Source of the DNA: an uncultured Faecalibacterium sp.
GTDB lineage: Bacteria; Bacillota; Clostridia; Oscillospirales; Ruminococcaceae
Direction: 5' to 3'
NCBI GenBank assembly: GCA_934547065.1
Contig: CAKTEF010000009.1
Location: 1 to 64,000, forward strand
DNA length: 64,000 bases
In this document: in pieces, positions 53,598 to 61,998 of the stretch
How the letters are laid out: each line of letters starts with the position of its first letter
How positions within the stretch are numbered: position 1 is the stretch's first letter
Notes under the pieces: model-generated
What the model was told of the DNA's origin: nothing
What the model saw: only the letters and a program-made list of their open reading frames with translations
Database searches by the model: none
Position numbers and translations under genes: made by a program

Positions 53598-54083
53598 TCA
53601 CGCTTCGGCGTGGGAAGCGGACGGGCTGTCCGGGTTCTCCTCGTCCAGGTCCGGGCCGGTGCCCTCGTCCAGATCAAGGCGCAGCCGGGCGCGCTCCTCC
53701 TCGGTCAGCTCCTGGCTCTGGCGCGAATCGTACTCGATCCCAAGCTCGTCCCGGTGCAGCGCAAAGTCAAAGGCTGCCATCAGGCAGGCCCCGCCAAAGG
53801 CGCAGACCATCAGCACCAGGCAGAGGAACACCGAAAGGAAATCGTACTTCCATCGCTCCGGCCTTGCGGCAAAGTACAGCACCTCGCACCCCAGCACGAT
53901 CAGCCCGGCCGCCGGGGCGATCTTCACCGCAAGCTCCCAGTCAAAGCCCGGCAGGAAGAAATAGCACAAAAACAGCACACCGGCCGCAATCAGGCAAAGC
54001 CCCAGCGTCACACAGCCCACCCGGCGCACCGGCCCGGTGTATGGGGCGGCCGCCTGCGGGGCGTTATTCGGTTTTGCTTCCAT
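53598..54083 (-). CDS. small membrane protein of the ECF operon
   Basis: 161 aa with three membrane helices (about 24-45, 55-75 and 85-108) and an acidic cytoplasmic tail (ELTEEERARLRLDLDEG onward). Family unknown. Overlaps the preceding gene by 20 bases and has GGAGG upstream. Last of the sigma-operon genes, so probably part of the envelope response it controls. Confidence 0.75.
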   Translation of the reverse strand: MEAKPNNAPQAAAPYTGPVRRVGCVTLGLCLIAAGVLFLCYFFLPGFDWELAVKIAPAAGLIVLGCEVLYFAARPERWKYDFLSVFLCLVLMVCAFGGACLMAAFDFALHRDELGIEYDSRQSQELTEEERARLRLDLDEGTGPDLDEENPDSPSASHAEA

Positions 54084-54747
54084 CGTCGCTGTCCTCCGCA
54101 TCCAGAGTCACTTCGCCGGTCGCATCGGGGGCATCCTTCCGGGCAAACCGGTCCAAAAAGCCGGGCACCGGCCGTTCGGGCTGATACTCCGTAAAGTCGC
54201 TCTCCGCTTCCTCCGGCGCGGGTGCCGCCTGCTTCCGGGCAGCCTTTGGCCCCTTGACCAGCCAGATGCCGCAGAGGATCAGCGCCACGCAGACCACGAC
54301 CTCCGGCAGTTCGTCCATAACCAGATAGACCGCCCGCCACACAGGGCTGGTTTTGCCCCAGCGCCACAGCAGGTCGCCCAGGGTGCTCATGAGGATGTTG
54401 TTGTAGGCGATCATTGCACCGACAGCGATCAGGCACCAGCCCACCAGCTTGTGGCTGTCCAGCATCATCCGGGCCAGGCGCTTGTCCTGCGGGTCAAAGT
54501 GGACCAGATAATCGTCCTCCGGGGCGGTGCCCATGCCGATCTGCGCCCGCAGGTTGAACGTGTCAAAAAAGCTGTACATGAACACGACCAGCAGCGCGAA
54601 CATAATAGGCGAGAAGATCGCCGCCGCAATGCAGATGGCCGCTGCCATCAGCACCAGCGAAAGGCCGCGCTTCATATATCCCTGATACATCTGGCCTGCG
54701 CCGGGGATAAAGGCGAACAGCAGGGTCAGGATGCCATTTTTCTTCAT
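54064..54747 (-). CDS. TM2-like membrane protein of the ECF operon
   Basis: 227 aa. Begins GILTLLFAFIPGAGQMYQGYMKRG, the TM2-domain pattern (G-x-G-x-x-Y-x-G) in the first helix pair. Four or five helices overall and an acidic C-terminal tail. 10 bases after the anti-sigma gene. Function unknown; TM2 proteins are often involved in envelope processes. Confidence 0.75.
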   Translation of the reverse strand: MKKNGILTLLFAFIPGAGQMYQGYMKRGLSLVLMAAAICIAAAIFSPIMFALLVVFMYSFFDTFNLRAQIGMGTAPEDDYLVHFDPQDKRLARMMLDSHKLVGWCLIAVGAMIAYNNILMSTLGDLLWRWGKTSPVWRAVYLVMDELPEVVVCVALILCGIWLVKGPKAARKQAAPAPEEAESDFTEYQPERPVPGFLDRFARKDAPDATGEVTLDAEDSDDGSKTE

Positions 54748-54757
54748 AATCGTTCCC

Positions 54758-55324
54758 TCATTTCTCTGTGTCTTGGGCCGTATCTGCGGCCTTTTGGGTC
54801 ACACCGGAAAACAGCTTTTGCAACAGCGAGGTCCTCTCGCTGGCATAGCGGCGGTCCCGCCCGGTCTGCACGGGTTTCCCTGTGGGCGTTTGCTGTGCAG
54901 GGCGGGTGTCCTCCACCGGCTGGAACGGCAGGGCCGTTTCCCCGCTTTCTGTGCTGGTTTCCTGCTGGCTCTGGACCGTTGGATAGAGCATTTGCAGCTG
55001 GCTGCCAAACTGGGTGATCTGCCCCAGGGCACCGCTGCGCCACATCGTCAGTGCCAGCACCGCCGCCACACCGGCCACGGCTGCCCGGCCGTAAGTATTC
55101 TGCATCAGCCGTGCCCATACGCCGCCCATCACGGCGCTGCGCATCCCGCGGGGTGCGGTTTCCAGCGCATCCGCCGTCAGCAGGGCCGTGTAGCGGTCCA
55201 TGCAGTGGTCACAATACGAAAGATGCTCGGCTGCTTCCAGCCGCCCCATCTCGTCCAGCTGCCCGTCCAGCAAGGCCTGCAGGCCCGCCTCCGTCATACA
55301 GCCGTCATCCCGAAACCATTCCAT
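54758..55324 (-). CDS. anti-sigma factor with zinc-finger N-terminus
   Basis: 188 aa. N-terminal ZAS-type motif H-x3-C-x2-C (HLSYCDHC, about residues 35-42), one membrane helix (about 80-96, GRAAVAGVAAVLALTMW) and an extracytoplasmic Gln/Thr/Pro-rich tail. The layout is that of an anti-ECF-sigma factor. Overlaps the sigma gene by 20 bases, AAGGAGG before ATG 55324. Confidence 0.85.
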   Translation of the reverse strand: MEWFRDDGCMTEAGLQALLDGQLDEMGRLEAAEHLSYCDHCMDRYTALLTADALETAPRGMRSAVMGGVWARLMQNTYGRAAVAGVAAVLALTMWRSGALGQITQFGSQLQMLYPTVQSQQETSTESGETALPFQPVEDTRPAQQTPTGKPVQTGRDRRYASERTSLLQKLFSGVTQKAADTAQDTEK

Positions 55325-55838
55325 CCTCGATCCTCCTTTCCTGGCGGATCTGCTCCGCCAGCATCTTTTTTGCACGCCAGACCTGCGCTTCCACGGTTTT
55401 CTGGGGCCGCCCGCACAGTGCCGCCGCTTCGGCCGCCGTGTGCTGTTCCAGCAGCATCAGGCGGCAGGGCGTGCGGTAGGGTTCGCGCAGGTCCAGCACC
55501 CGCTGCGTCAGGCTCTCCTCGCCCAGCGCGTCCAGCACCTGCTGCTCCGGGTCCGACCCGGGCGGCGCATTTGCCAACGCCAGGATCTCGTCGCCGGGGG
55601 TGTTGACCCGCCGCACCCACGCGCTGCGCAGGTAATCCTTGGCTTTGTTGGCCGCAATGCGGGCCAGCCACTGTTTTTCGTATCCCGGCGGGCAGCGGTC
55701 AGCGGCCCGCCAGGCGGCCAGGAACGTCTCCTGGGCCAGGTCCTGGGCATCGCCCGGATCGGGCACCAGCTGATGGCAGACCGTGTAGACCAGGCCCTGG
55801 TACTTCTGTACCAATGCATCGAATTCCAATGTTGTCAC
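55305..55838 (-). CDS. ECF-family RNA polymerase sigma factor
   Basis: 177 aa. Sigma region 2 (about 8-75, DAQDLAQETFLAAWR and EKQWLARIAANKAKDYLR) and region 4 (about 118-168, AAEAAALCGRPQKTVEAQVWRA). A standard extracytoplasmic-function sigma. GTG at 55838 chosen because AGGAGGGG is nine bases upstream; the ATG at 55874 has none. Heads a four-gene operon with its anti-sigma. Confidence 0.92.
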   Translation of the reverse strand: MTTLEFDALVQKYQGLVYTVCHQLVPDPGDAQDLAQETFLAAWRAADRCPPGYEKQWLARIAANKAKDYLRSAWVRRVNTPGDEILALANAPPGSDPEQQVLDALGEESLTQRVLDLREPYRTPCRLMLLEQHTAAEAAALCGRPQKTVEAQVWRAKKMLAEQIRQERRIEDGMVSG

Positions 55839-55960
55839 AACGGCTTGCCCCTCCTTTCCTGCCGTCCTATTCATCCATACGGATCAACGGGCGGATTTCC
55901 TGCACAAAAAACAAAAAATATGCTATACTTTTACTATATCACATTCCGGAGGTGGTTTCC

Positions 55961-56923
55961 ATGGCCCAAAGCACCCGGCAGGCCCTGCTGCAGGCACTTT
56001 CTGCCGCACAGGGGCGCTGCGTTTCCGGCCAGCAGCTGGCCCAGAGCCTGGGCGTGAGCCGCGCAGCCGTACACAAGGCGGCGCTGGCGCTTTCGGCCCA
56101 GGGCTATGCATTGGAATCCGCCCCCCGCCGGGGCTACCGGCTGGCGGGCGGCGACCCGTTCTGCACCGAGGCCGTGGGTCCCTATCCCGCACCGGTGCAG
56201 CTTTACGACACGCTGGAAAGCTCCAACCTGACGGCCAAGCAGCTGGCCATTGGGGGTGCGCCCCACGGCACGCTGGTCCTGACCGGCCACCAGCAGGCCG
56301 GGCGCGGGCGGCGGGGCCGCCGCTTTGAGAGCCCGGCGGGCAAGGGGGTATACTGCTCGGTGCTGCTCCGGCCCGGCTGCTCGGCCGCCGATGCCCAGAG
56401 CGCTACCATCAGCGCCGCCGTGGCCGTGGCCCGCGCCGTACACACCCTGTGCGGGCTGGAACTGGGCATCAAGTGGGTCAACGACCTGTACTACCAGGGC
56501 AAAAAGGTCTGCGGCATCCTGACCGAAGCCGGGACTGACATGGAAAGCGGCCAGCTGGAATGGCTGGTGGTGGGCATTGGCCTGAACCTGACCACCACCC
56601 CCGCCGACTGGCCGGACGAGCTTGGCCGCACGGCGGGCAGTCTGTTCCCCGGCGGGCCCGCGCCGGTCAGCCGGGCGGCGCTGGCCGGGGCCATTGCGCG
56701 GGAGCTTCTGGCGCTCTGCCCCGGCTTCGACTGCCTGGATGAATACCGCGCCCGCTGCTTTGTACCGGGGCACTGGGTCACGGTCTGCACCCGCACCGAG
56801 ACGTATGCCGCCCGCGCCCTTGCCATCGACGACTGCGGCCGTCTGGTGGTGGAGCGGGAGGGAGGCCGCCGGGAGGCCCTGCTCCACGGCGAGGTCAGCA
56901 TCCGCCCCACCGCCACCTTCTGA
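55961..56923 (+). CDS. birA: biotin-[acetyl-CoA-carboxylase] ligase (bifunctional BirA type)
   Basis: 320 aa. N-terminal winged helix (about 1-60, VSGQQLAQSLGVSRAAVHKA), central catalytic domain with GRGRRGRRFESPAGKGVYCS (about 117-136, biotinyl-AMP loop) and KWVNDLYYQGKKVCGILTE, and C-terminal SH3-like cap. Biotinylates carboxylases and, with the DNA-binding domain, represses biotin genes. AGGAGG before ATG 55961. Confidence 0.94.
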   Translation: MAQSTRQALLQALSAAQGRCVSGQQLAQSLGVSRAAVHKAALALSAQGYALESAPRRGYRLAGGDPFCTEAVGPYPAPVQLYDTLESSNLTAKQLAIGGAPHGTLVLTGHQQAGRGRRGRRFESPAGKGVYCSVLLRPGCSAADAQSATISAAVAVARAVHTLCGLELGIKWVNDLYYQGKKVCGILTEAGTDMESGQLEWLVVGIGLNLTTTPADWPDELGRTAGSLFPGGPAPVSRAALAGAIARELLALCPGFDCLDEYRARCFVPGHWVTVCTRTETYAARALAIDDCGRLVVEREGGRREALLHGEVSIRPTATF

Positions 56924-56927
56924 ACAT

Positions 56928-56962
56928 GAAAAAACGCATCCCACGGTGGGATGCGTTTTTTT
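56928..56962. terminator. bidirectional terminator after birA
   Basis: AAAAAACGCATCCCAC/GTGGGATGCGTTTTTT perfect stem, tiny loop, T7. Confidence 0.92.
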
Positions 56963-58163
56963 ACACCAATGGAGCCGGGACGGCTTCCAGTACCCGGATG
57001 CCCTCGGCTTCCATCACGGAGCGGAGCGCTTCCAGGCAGCCGGGTCTGCCCACCTTGTTCTCAATGCAGCAGGTCAGCACGCCGTGCAGGCTGGTGACCT
57101 CCATCGCCAGAGACGCGCCGTCCGGCAGAACCCAGGTCTGAAAATCGGTTAAGTAATCCTCTAATTCCTTGCTGTGGGGCAGCAGCGGGTTCCCGATATA
57201 GCTGACCCAGAAATCCGCCGGAAAGCCGCTGATGTACTCGCCCATCTGGAACACTCGTTTTTTGATCCGCAGGGCCGCTTTCTGGCGGAACACCTGGTAC
57301 ACCCAGCCCATCTGCTCGGCCATCCGGAACAGCCGGCGCTCCGGGGCAAGGCTGGCCTGGATGTCCCGGTCCAGCTGGGCGGCAAAGCCGTGGAGCTTCG
57401 CCTGCGGTTCCAGCTTCAGCGGCAGCTGAAACGACGCAATGCAGTTGTACAGGGCGTTGGGCACGCCCAGCGCCGCGCGGGTATCCGCTGCGTAGCTGTA
57501 CACCAGCTCGTCCTTTTCCAGGTAGCGCTGGGCCGCCTGACAGGTCAGGCCCATCAGGGCGCTGAACGGCTTGATCCGTTCCCGCCGGGCCGCCTCGATC
57601 AGGCTCTGCTTGTCCAGCCGCAGGCGCAGGAATTCCGGCTCGCCCTCGCTGATCTGGACCACGTCTTTTTTCAGGTCGTTCTTCACCTGGCTTTCCGGGT
57701 AGCGGGCCAGAAGCTCCTCCACATCATAGGGCGGGTCCGAGGCCAGCTTCCCGCAGGCAAAGCCCGCGCCGTACCGCAGGTTGCAGTACAGCTGGAGCAG
57801 CAGCGTCAGAAACGGCGAGCCGCCCCGGCCGTCGGCCAGGAAATGGAACCAGTCCAGGTACAGGGTATTTCCCTGCCAGCTGAGCGAAAAGAGGTAATCG
57901 TTCGTTTCCTCCGGGATCTTCGGCTGGCTGCTGCCCTGCCGCACCCGGCAGGGGGCATCGTTCGGCTCCAAACGGGCCTCCCGGCCCTGCCAGACCACAT
58001 GGCTGAAATAGTATCCCGCCAGCGGGCGGGCGGCATCCAGCGCCTGTTGGAGCAGCGCCGGATCCACGGCATCCCGCAGCGAGGCCTGATACCGGCAGTA
58101 CACTTGATTTTCGCGGTAGTAATACACGATGCCCTGAAACACCGCACGCTGTTCCGCATCCAT
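56961..58163 (-). CDS. condensation-fold acyltransferase (C-domain/PapA superfamily)
   Basis: 400 aa. The CoA/carrier-dependent acyltransferase motif is WFHFLADGRG with His107 and Asp111-Gly112 (HxxxDG, one His less than the NRPS HHxxxDG). The C-terminal half has QMGEYISGFPADFWVSYIGN, matching the bridging DFG/NxG region of stand-alone C domains. It would join an acyl group held on the carrier protein to an amine or alcohol. Six bases after the carrier gene, so one operon. Product unknown. Confidence 0.82.
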   Translation of the reverse strand: MDAEQRAVFQGIVYYYRENQVYCRYQASLRDAVDPALLQQALDAARPLAGYYFSHVVWQGREARLEPNDAPCRVRQGSSQPKIPEETNDYLFSLSWQGNTLYLDWFHFLADGRGGSPFLTLLLQLYCNLRYGAGFACGKLASDPPYDVEELLARYPESQVKNDLKKDVVQISEGEPEFLRLRLDKQSLIEAARRERIKPFSALMGLTCQAAQRYLEKDELVYSYAADTRAALGVPNALYNCIASFQLPLKLEPQAKLHGFAAQLDRDIQASLAPERRLFRMAEQMGWVYQVFRQKAALRIKKRVFQMGEYISGFPADFWVSYIGNPLLPHSKELEDYLTDFQTWVLPDGASLAMEVTSLHGVLTCCIENKVGRPGCLEALRSVMEAEGIRVLEAVPAPLV

Positions 58164-58169
58164 CCGGAG

Positions 58170-58412
58170 TTACCCCGCGTTTTCGGCCAGATAATCGGCC
58201 AGGTCGCTGATGGTCACAAAACTGCGCAGCTCCTTTTCCGGAATGCGCAGGCCGAACGTTTCTTCCAGATCGGCCACGATGGTCAGGATCTCCATGGACG
58301 ACAGGTCCAGATCGTCCATCAGGGCACTGTTCTCGTTGACATCTTCGGGCGCGATCTCCGCCACATCCTCCAGAATGCCCAGGATCTGGGATACGATTTC
58401 TGCTCTCTGCAT
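58170..58412 (-). CDS. stand-alone acyl/peptidyl carrier protein
   Basis: 80 aa, four-helix carrier protein. The phosphopantetheine serine is Ser39 in DDLDLSSMEIL, and the chain is acidic. Not next to fatty-acid synthase genes, so a dedicated carrier for the adjacent ligases and condensation enzyme. ATG 58412 behind AAGGAAG. An internal promoter at 58523-58551 serves this gene and the next. Confidence 0.9.
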   Translation of the reverse strand: MQRAEIVSQILGILEDVAEIAPEDVNENSALMDDLDLSSMEILTIVADLEETFGLRIPEKELRSFVTISDLADYLAENAG

Positions 58413-58522
58413 CAAAATATCTTCCTTTCCATGCGGAATTTTATGGCCCGCCCTGCGGGCACAGCTTCAGTATGCCACGGTGCTGCCCGGTTTTATCCAC
58501 CGGGTGCGGCAATTCTCCTTTA

Positions 58523-58551
58523 ATAATACCTGTTTCCGGCAGGAAATGCAA
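58523..58551 (-). promoter_or_regulatory. internal promoter before the carrier gene
   Basis: On the minus strand TTGCAT, 17-bp spacer, TATTAT. Confidence 0.55.
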
Positions 58552-58596
58552 CACAGAGCCGGAGCGCTTTTTTGTTTTTTGTACCAGAGCGCCCGG

Positions 58597-60069
58597 TCAA
58601 CGGCGCAGCAGCTTTCCCATCGTGTTGCGGGGCAGCGGGTCTGCGCTGAACTCCACCGCTGTGATCCGCTTGTACAGCGGCAGGGTGCGGTTGAGCTCGG
58701 TGATAAACGCGCGCACCTCCGGCTGGCGGTCCTCGGCACAGCAGATCAGCGCACCGATCTTTTTGCCCATCTCCTTGACCACGCACTCCTGCACCGCCAG
58801 GCAAGCCGAGAGCTTCTGTTCCAGTTCTTCGGGGCTGACATTCTCGCCGCTGCCCAGGATGATCAGGTTCTTTTTGCGGCCCACCATATAGTAGTAGCCG
58901 TCCTCATCCTCGCGGGCCAGGTCACCGGTGTGGAGCCAGCCCTCTGCATCGATGATCTCAGCCGTGGCCTCCGGGTCCTTGTAGTAGCCCAGCATCACAC
59001 AGCCGCCCCGGATGCAGATCTCGCCCGTTTCGTCCAGCTTATACTCACAATGGCCGTCCGGTCTGCCCAGGGCACGGATGTGGGGCTCCGCCTGTGCGTA
59101 GTTCACCAGGCCGTCGCCGCAGGTCTCGGTCATCCCGTAGCACTGGGTCAGGTACATGCCGCTGTCCACCAGTTCCAGCAGCATCTGGGGGTCGAACATG
59201 GCAGAACTGCCGCAGGGGTTCCACAGGCCGTTCAGCTTTTCGGCCCGGCCGCGCTTGACCTCCTTGTAGATGGATTCCATCAGAACCGGGGCCACGGCAA
59301 TGGAATCGCTGTGCATCAGGCCCAGATCCCGGTAAAAATTGCGTGCGTCGCTGCAAAGGTTCAGCGCCCAGCCCTTGAATGTCCAGGAGAACAGGCAGAT
59401 GAACGTGGCCAGGTGGAACAGCGGCAGGATGCAGAAATTGCTCAAACAGTCGTTCCGGTCGTCCGGGAAGTGCTCATGCTTGAACGCCAGCATGTGATCG
59501 CCCATGGCAACGTGCAGGTGCATCACGGTAAAGAAGTTGCGCTCGGCCAGCATCACCGCCTTGCTGCGGCCCGTGGTGCCGGAGGTGAACATCAGCACCA
59601 TCAGGCCGTTGGGGTCGATCCGCCGTTCCAGCGTGCCGGGGGCGGTGTCTTTCCACACATCCATGGGGCGCAGGCGGTCGCCGTAGGCAGCTTCCAGCTG
59701 GGCGCGGCAGCCGTAGTCCACACCGTCGTTCAGAATCAGGGCAGGGTCTGCCAGTTCCAGCTCCCAGCTCATCTCGTCCCAGGTCTTTTTCTGGTTCACC
59801 GTCACCAGCACCGCCCCGGCCAGCACGGCACCAAACGTGTTGACCCCGTACTCATAGCAGTTGCGGCTCAGCAGGGCCACCCGCTTGCCGCGGATGTCCG
59901 GAACATTCTGCTCGAACCAGGCGGCCGCCCGGCGGATATCCCGGGCATACGCACCGTAGGTCTTTTCCACCACGGTGCCGGTGGCATCGTCCACATAGCG
60001 GAACGCCACGTTCTGCGGAAACTCCTGTTCCATGGTGCGGGTCACAAGCTCATACACGTTGTCGATCAT
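58597..60069 (-). CDS. AMP-forming acyl/aryl/amino-acid ligase, copy A
   Basis: 490 aa, ANL adenylating superfamily. P-loop MFTSGTTGRSKAVML (A3), QCYGMTETCG (A5), GEICIRGGCVMLGYYKDPEAT and GWLHTGDLAREDEDG (A7), GRKKNLIILGSGENVSPEELE (A8) and PLPRNTMGKLLRR (A10 Lys). All catalytic elements are present. About 50-60% identical by eye to copy B upstream. It should adenylate a carboxylate and load the carrier (or CoA). AGGCAGGG before ATG 60069. Confidence 0.88.
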   Translation of the reverse strand: MIDNVYELVTRTMEQEFPQNVAFRYVDDATGTVVEKTYGAYARDIRRAAAWFEQNVPDIRGKRVALLSRNCYEYGVNTFGAVLAGAVLVTVNQKKTWDEMSWELELADPALILNDGVDYGCRAQLEAAYGDRLRPMDVWKDTAPGTLERRIDPNGLMVLMFTSGTTGRSKAVMLAERNFFTVMHLHVAMGDHMLAFKHEHFPDDRNDCLSNFCILPLFHLATFICLFSWTFKGWALNLCSDARNFYRDLGLMHSDSIAVAPVLMESIYKEVKRGRAEKLNGLWNPCGSSAMFDPQMLLELVDSGMYLTQCYGMTETCGDGLVNYAQAEPHIRALGRPDGHCEYKLDETGEICIRGGCVMLGYYKDPEATAEIIDAEGWLHTGDLAREDEDGYYYMVGRKKNLIILGSGENVSPEELEQKLSACLAVQECVVKEMGKKIGALICCAEDRQPEVRAFITELNRTLPLYKRITAVEFSADPLPRNTMGKLLRR

Positions 60070-60116
60070 TGTCGGTTCCCTGCCTTTCAACTTCTGTCAG
60101 GTGTTTGGGGCGGACA

Positions 60117-61622
60117 TCATTTGCGCAGCAGCTTTCCCAGGGCGTTGCGGGGCAGCGGCTCGGCGCTGAACTCCACCACCGAGATCCGCTTGTACAGCGG
60201 CAGGGTGCGGTTCAGCTCGGTGACAAAGGCACGGACTTCGGGCTGGTCGGCCTCATCGCAGCAGACGATGGTGCCGATCTTCTTGCCCATCTCCTTGACG
60301 ATGCACTCCTTGATCCTGCCGCACTTGCCCAGCAGCTTTTCCAGTTCTTCGGGGCTGACGTTCTCGCCGCTGTCCAGGATGATCAGGTTCTTCTTCCGGC
60401 CGGTCATATAAATGTAACCCTCTGCGTCCTCACGGGCCAGGTCGCCGGTGTGGAGCCAGCCCTCGGCATCGATCACCTCGGCGGTGGCTTCCGGGTCCTT
60501 GTAGTAGCCCAGCATCACGCAATCGCCCCGCACGCAGATCTCGCCGCTTTCATCCAGCTTGACCTCACAGAAGCCGTCCGGCTTGCCCAGGGCGCGCAGA
60601 TGGTCGCCGTCCTGCGCAAGGTTCAGCAGGCCGTAACCGGCCAGCTCGGTCATGGAGTAGCACTGGTTGATGTAAAAGCCGTGCTCCGTGAGGTACTTGA
60701 GGATCTGCGGATCCAGGATGGCGGAGGAGCAGCTGAGGTTCCACAGGCCGTTCAGGCGGTCCTGGTGGCCGCGCTTGATCTCATTATACACCATTTCCAC
60801 CAAAACGGGAGGGGTAGACATGGCATCGCTGTGCATCAGGCTCATATCCCGGCGCAGATCGCGGGCATCGCAGCACAGGTTCAGCGTCCAGCCCTGGATG
60901 CCGTACACAAAATAGCAGATGAAGCCCGCCAGGTGGAACATGGGCACCAGCGTAAAGTGGGCGATGGGCTGTTCCAGCGGAGCGGTCAGCTTGCGGGCAT
61001 ACTCCGGGATCACGCCCTGACCGTTGATGTACATTTTGGTGGCGGCAAAGTAGTTTTTCTCCGAGAGCATCACGCCCTTGCTGCGGCCGGTGGTGCCGGA
61101 GGTGTACATCAGCATCAGCAGGCCATTGGGGTCAATGCGGTTCACAAGCTCTGCCGGGGCGCTGCCGTTCCACACATCCATGGGGCGCAGCTTTGCGCCG
61201 TAGGCGGCTTCCAGCTGGCCGCGGCAGCCGTAGTCGATGCCGTCGTTCAGGATCAGGTCCGGCTCCACCTGGCCCAGCTCATATTCCAGCTCGGCCCAGG
61301 TCTTGCCCTGGTTCAGCGTGACCAGCACCGCACCGGCCAGCATGATGCCAAAGGTGTTCACGCCATACTCATAGTTGGTGCGGCTCAGGATCACGACCTT
61401 TTTGCCCTTGCACTCGCCCAGCTCCTTTTGCAGGTAGCCAGTCATCCTGCAGATATCTTCCACGAACTGTGCATAGCTCTTTTCTACCACGGTATCCGTG
61501 CCCTGCACATAGCGGAACGCGGGGCGCTCGGCATAGTTCTCTTTCATGGCGCGGACCATATCATAAACCGTCATGGGCATGTTCTCGGCAGTCATGGCCT
61601 GATAATAAGCATTGTTTTCCAT
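60117..61622 (-). CDS. AMP-forming acyl/aryl/amino-acid ligase, copy B
   Basis: 501 aa, the same ANL architecture: MYTSGTTGRSKGVML, QCYSMTELAG, GWLHTGDLARED, GRKKNLIILDSGENVSPEELE and PLPRNALGKLLRK. The substrate-pocket stretch (about 225-330) differs most from copy A (e.g. MSTPPVLVEM versus IAVAPVLMES), which suggests two different carboxylates. First gene of the leftward cluster, promoter at 61706-61734. AGGGAG before ATG 61622. Confidence 0.88.
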   Translation of the reverse strand: MENNAYYQAMTAENMPMTVYDMVRAMKENYAERPAFRYVQGTDTVVEKSYAQFVEDICRMTGYLQKELGECKGKKVVILSRTNYEYGVNTFGIMLAGAVLVTLNQGKTWAELEYELGQVEPDLILNDGIDYGCRGQLEAAYGAKLRPMDVWNGSAPAELVNRIDPNGLLMLMYTSGTTGRSKGVMLSEKNYFAATKMYINGQGVIPEYARKLTAPLEQPIAHFTLVPMFHLAGFICYFVYGIQGWTLNLCCDARDLRRDMSLMHSDAMSTPPVLVEMVYNEIKRGHQDRLNGLWNLSCSSAILDPQILKYLTEHGFYINQCYSMTELAGYGLLNLAQDGDHLRALGKPDGFCEVKLDESGEICVRGDCVMLGYYKDPEATAEVIDAEGWLHTGDLAREDAEGYIYMTGRKKNLIILDSGENVSPEELEKLLGKCGRIKECIVKEMGKKIGTIVCCDEADQPEVRAFVTELNRTLPLYKRISVVEFSAEPLPRNALGKLLRK

Positions 61623-61998
61623 TGTTGCACACTCCCTGTCATTCAGCACATTTTTTATCCCCTGCGTTTTCCTGCATTGGAAGCAACTGGGGGCATCTAT
61701 GGCTCAGTATACCGCACTGTCCCGCTAAATGCAAGATTTAATTGCACAACAACGCAAGCTAAAGTTGCCTATCTTTTGTGCAGCCGCATGTAAATCCTGC
61801 CTTTCGTTGCACCTGCGCGGTGGATGTGGTACACTTTTTTCAGGTTCCGGCTGCGCACCGGATGCGGCACGTTTCATTGACAGAACCACCAAAATGCATT
61901 ATACTTAATTATAAATATCCTTATTTTTTAACAAACCGCGCCAAAATTACGGCATTCTGCCATCCGGGGTGATCTGCGGCGCAAAGGAGGACCTTTTC
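61623..61998. promoter_or_regulatory. divergent promoter region of the ligase cluster and acyltransferase
   Basis: Leftward promoter TTGCAT, 17 bp, TATACT (61706-61734). Rightward TTGACA, 17 bp, TATACT (61877-61905), with a second possible one TTGCAC, 17 bp, TACACT (61807-61835). TTGCAC/GTGCAA-like words recur around both. No gene inside. Confidence 0.8.

Noticed and set aside
55872..55874. ATG at 55874 as start of the ECF sigma factor
   Set aside because: No ribosome site; GTG at 55838 has an excellent one and gives a normal-length protein.
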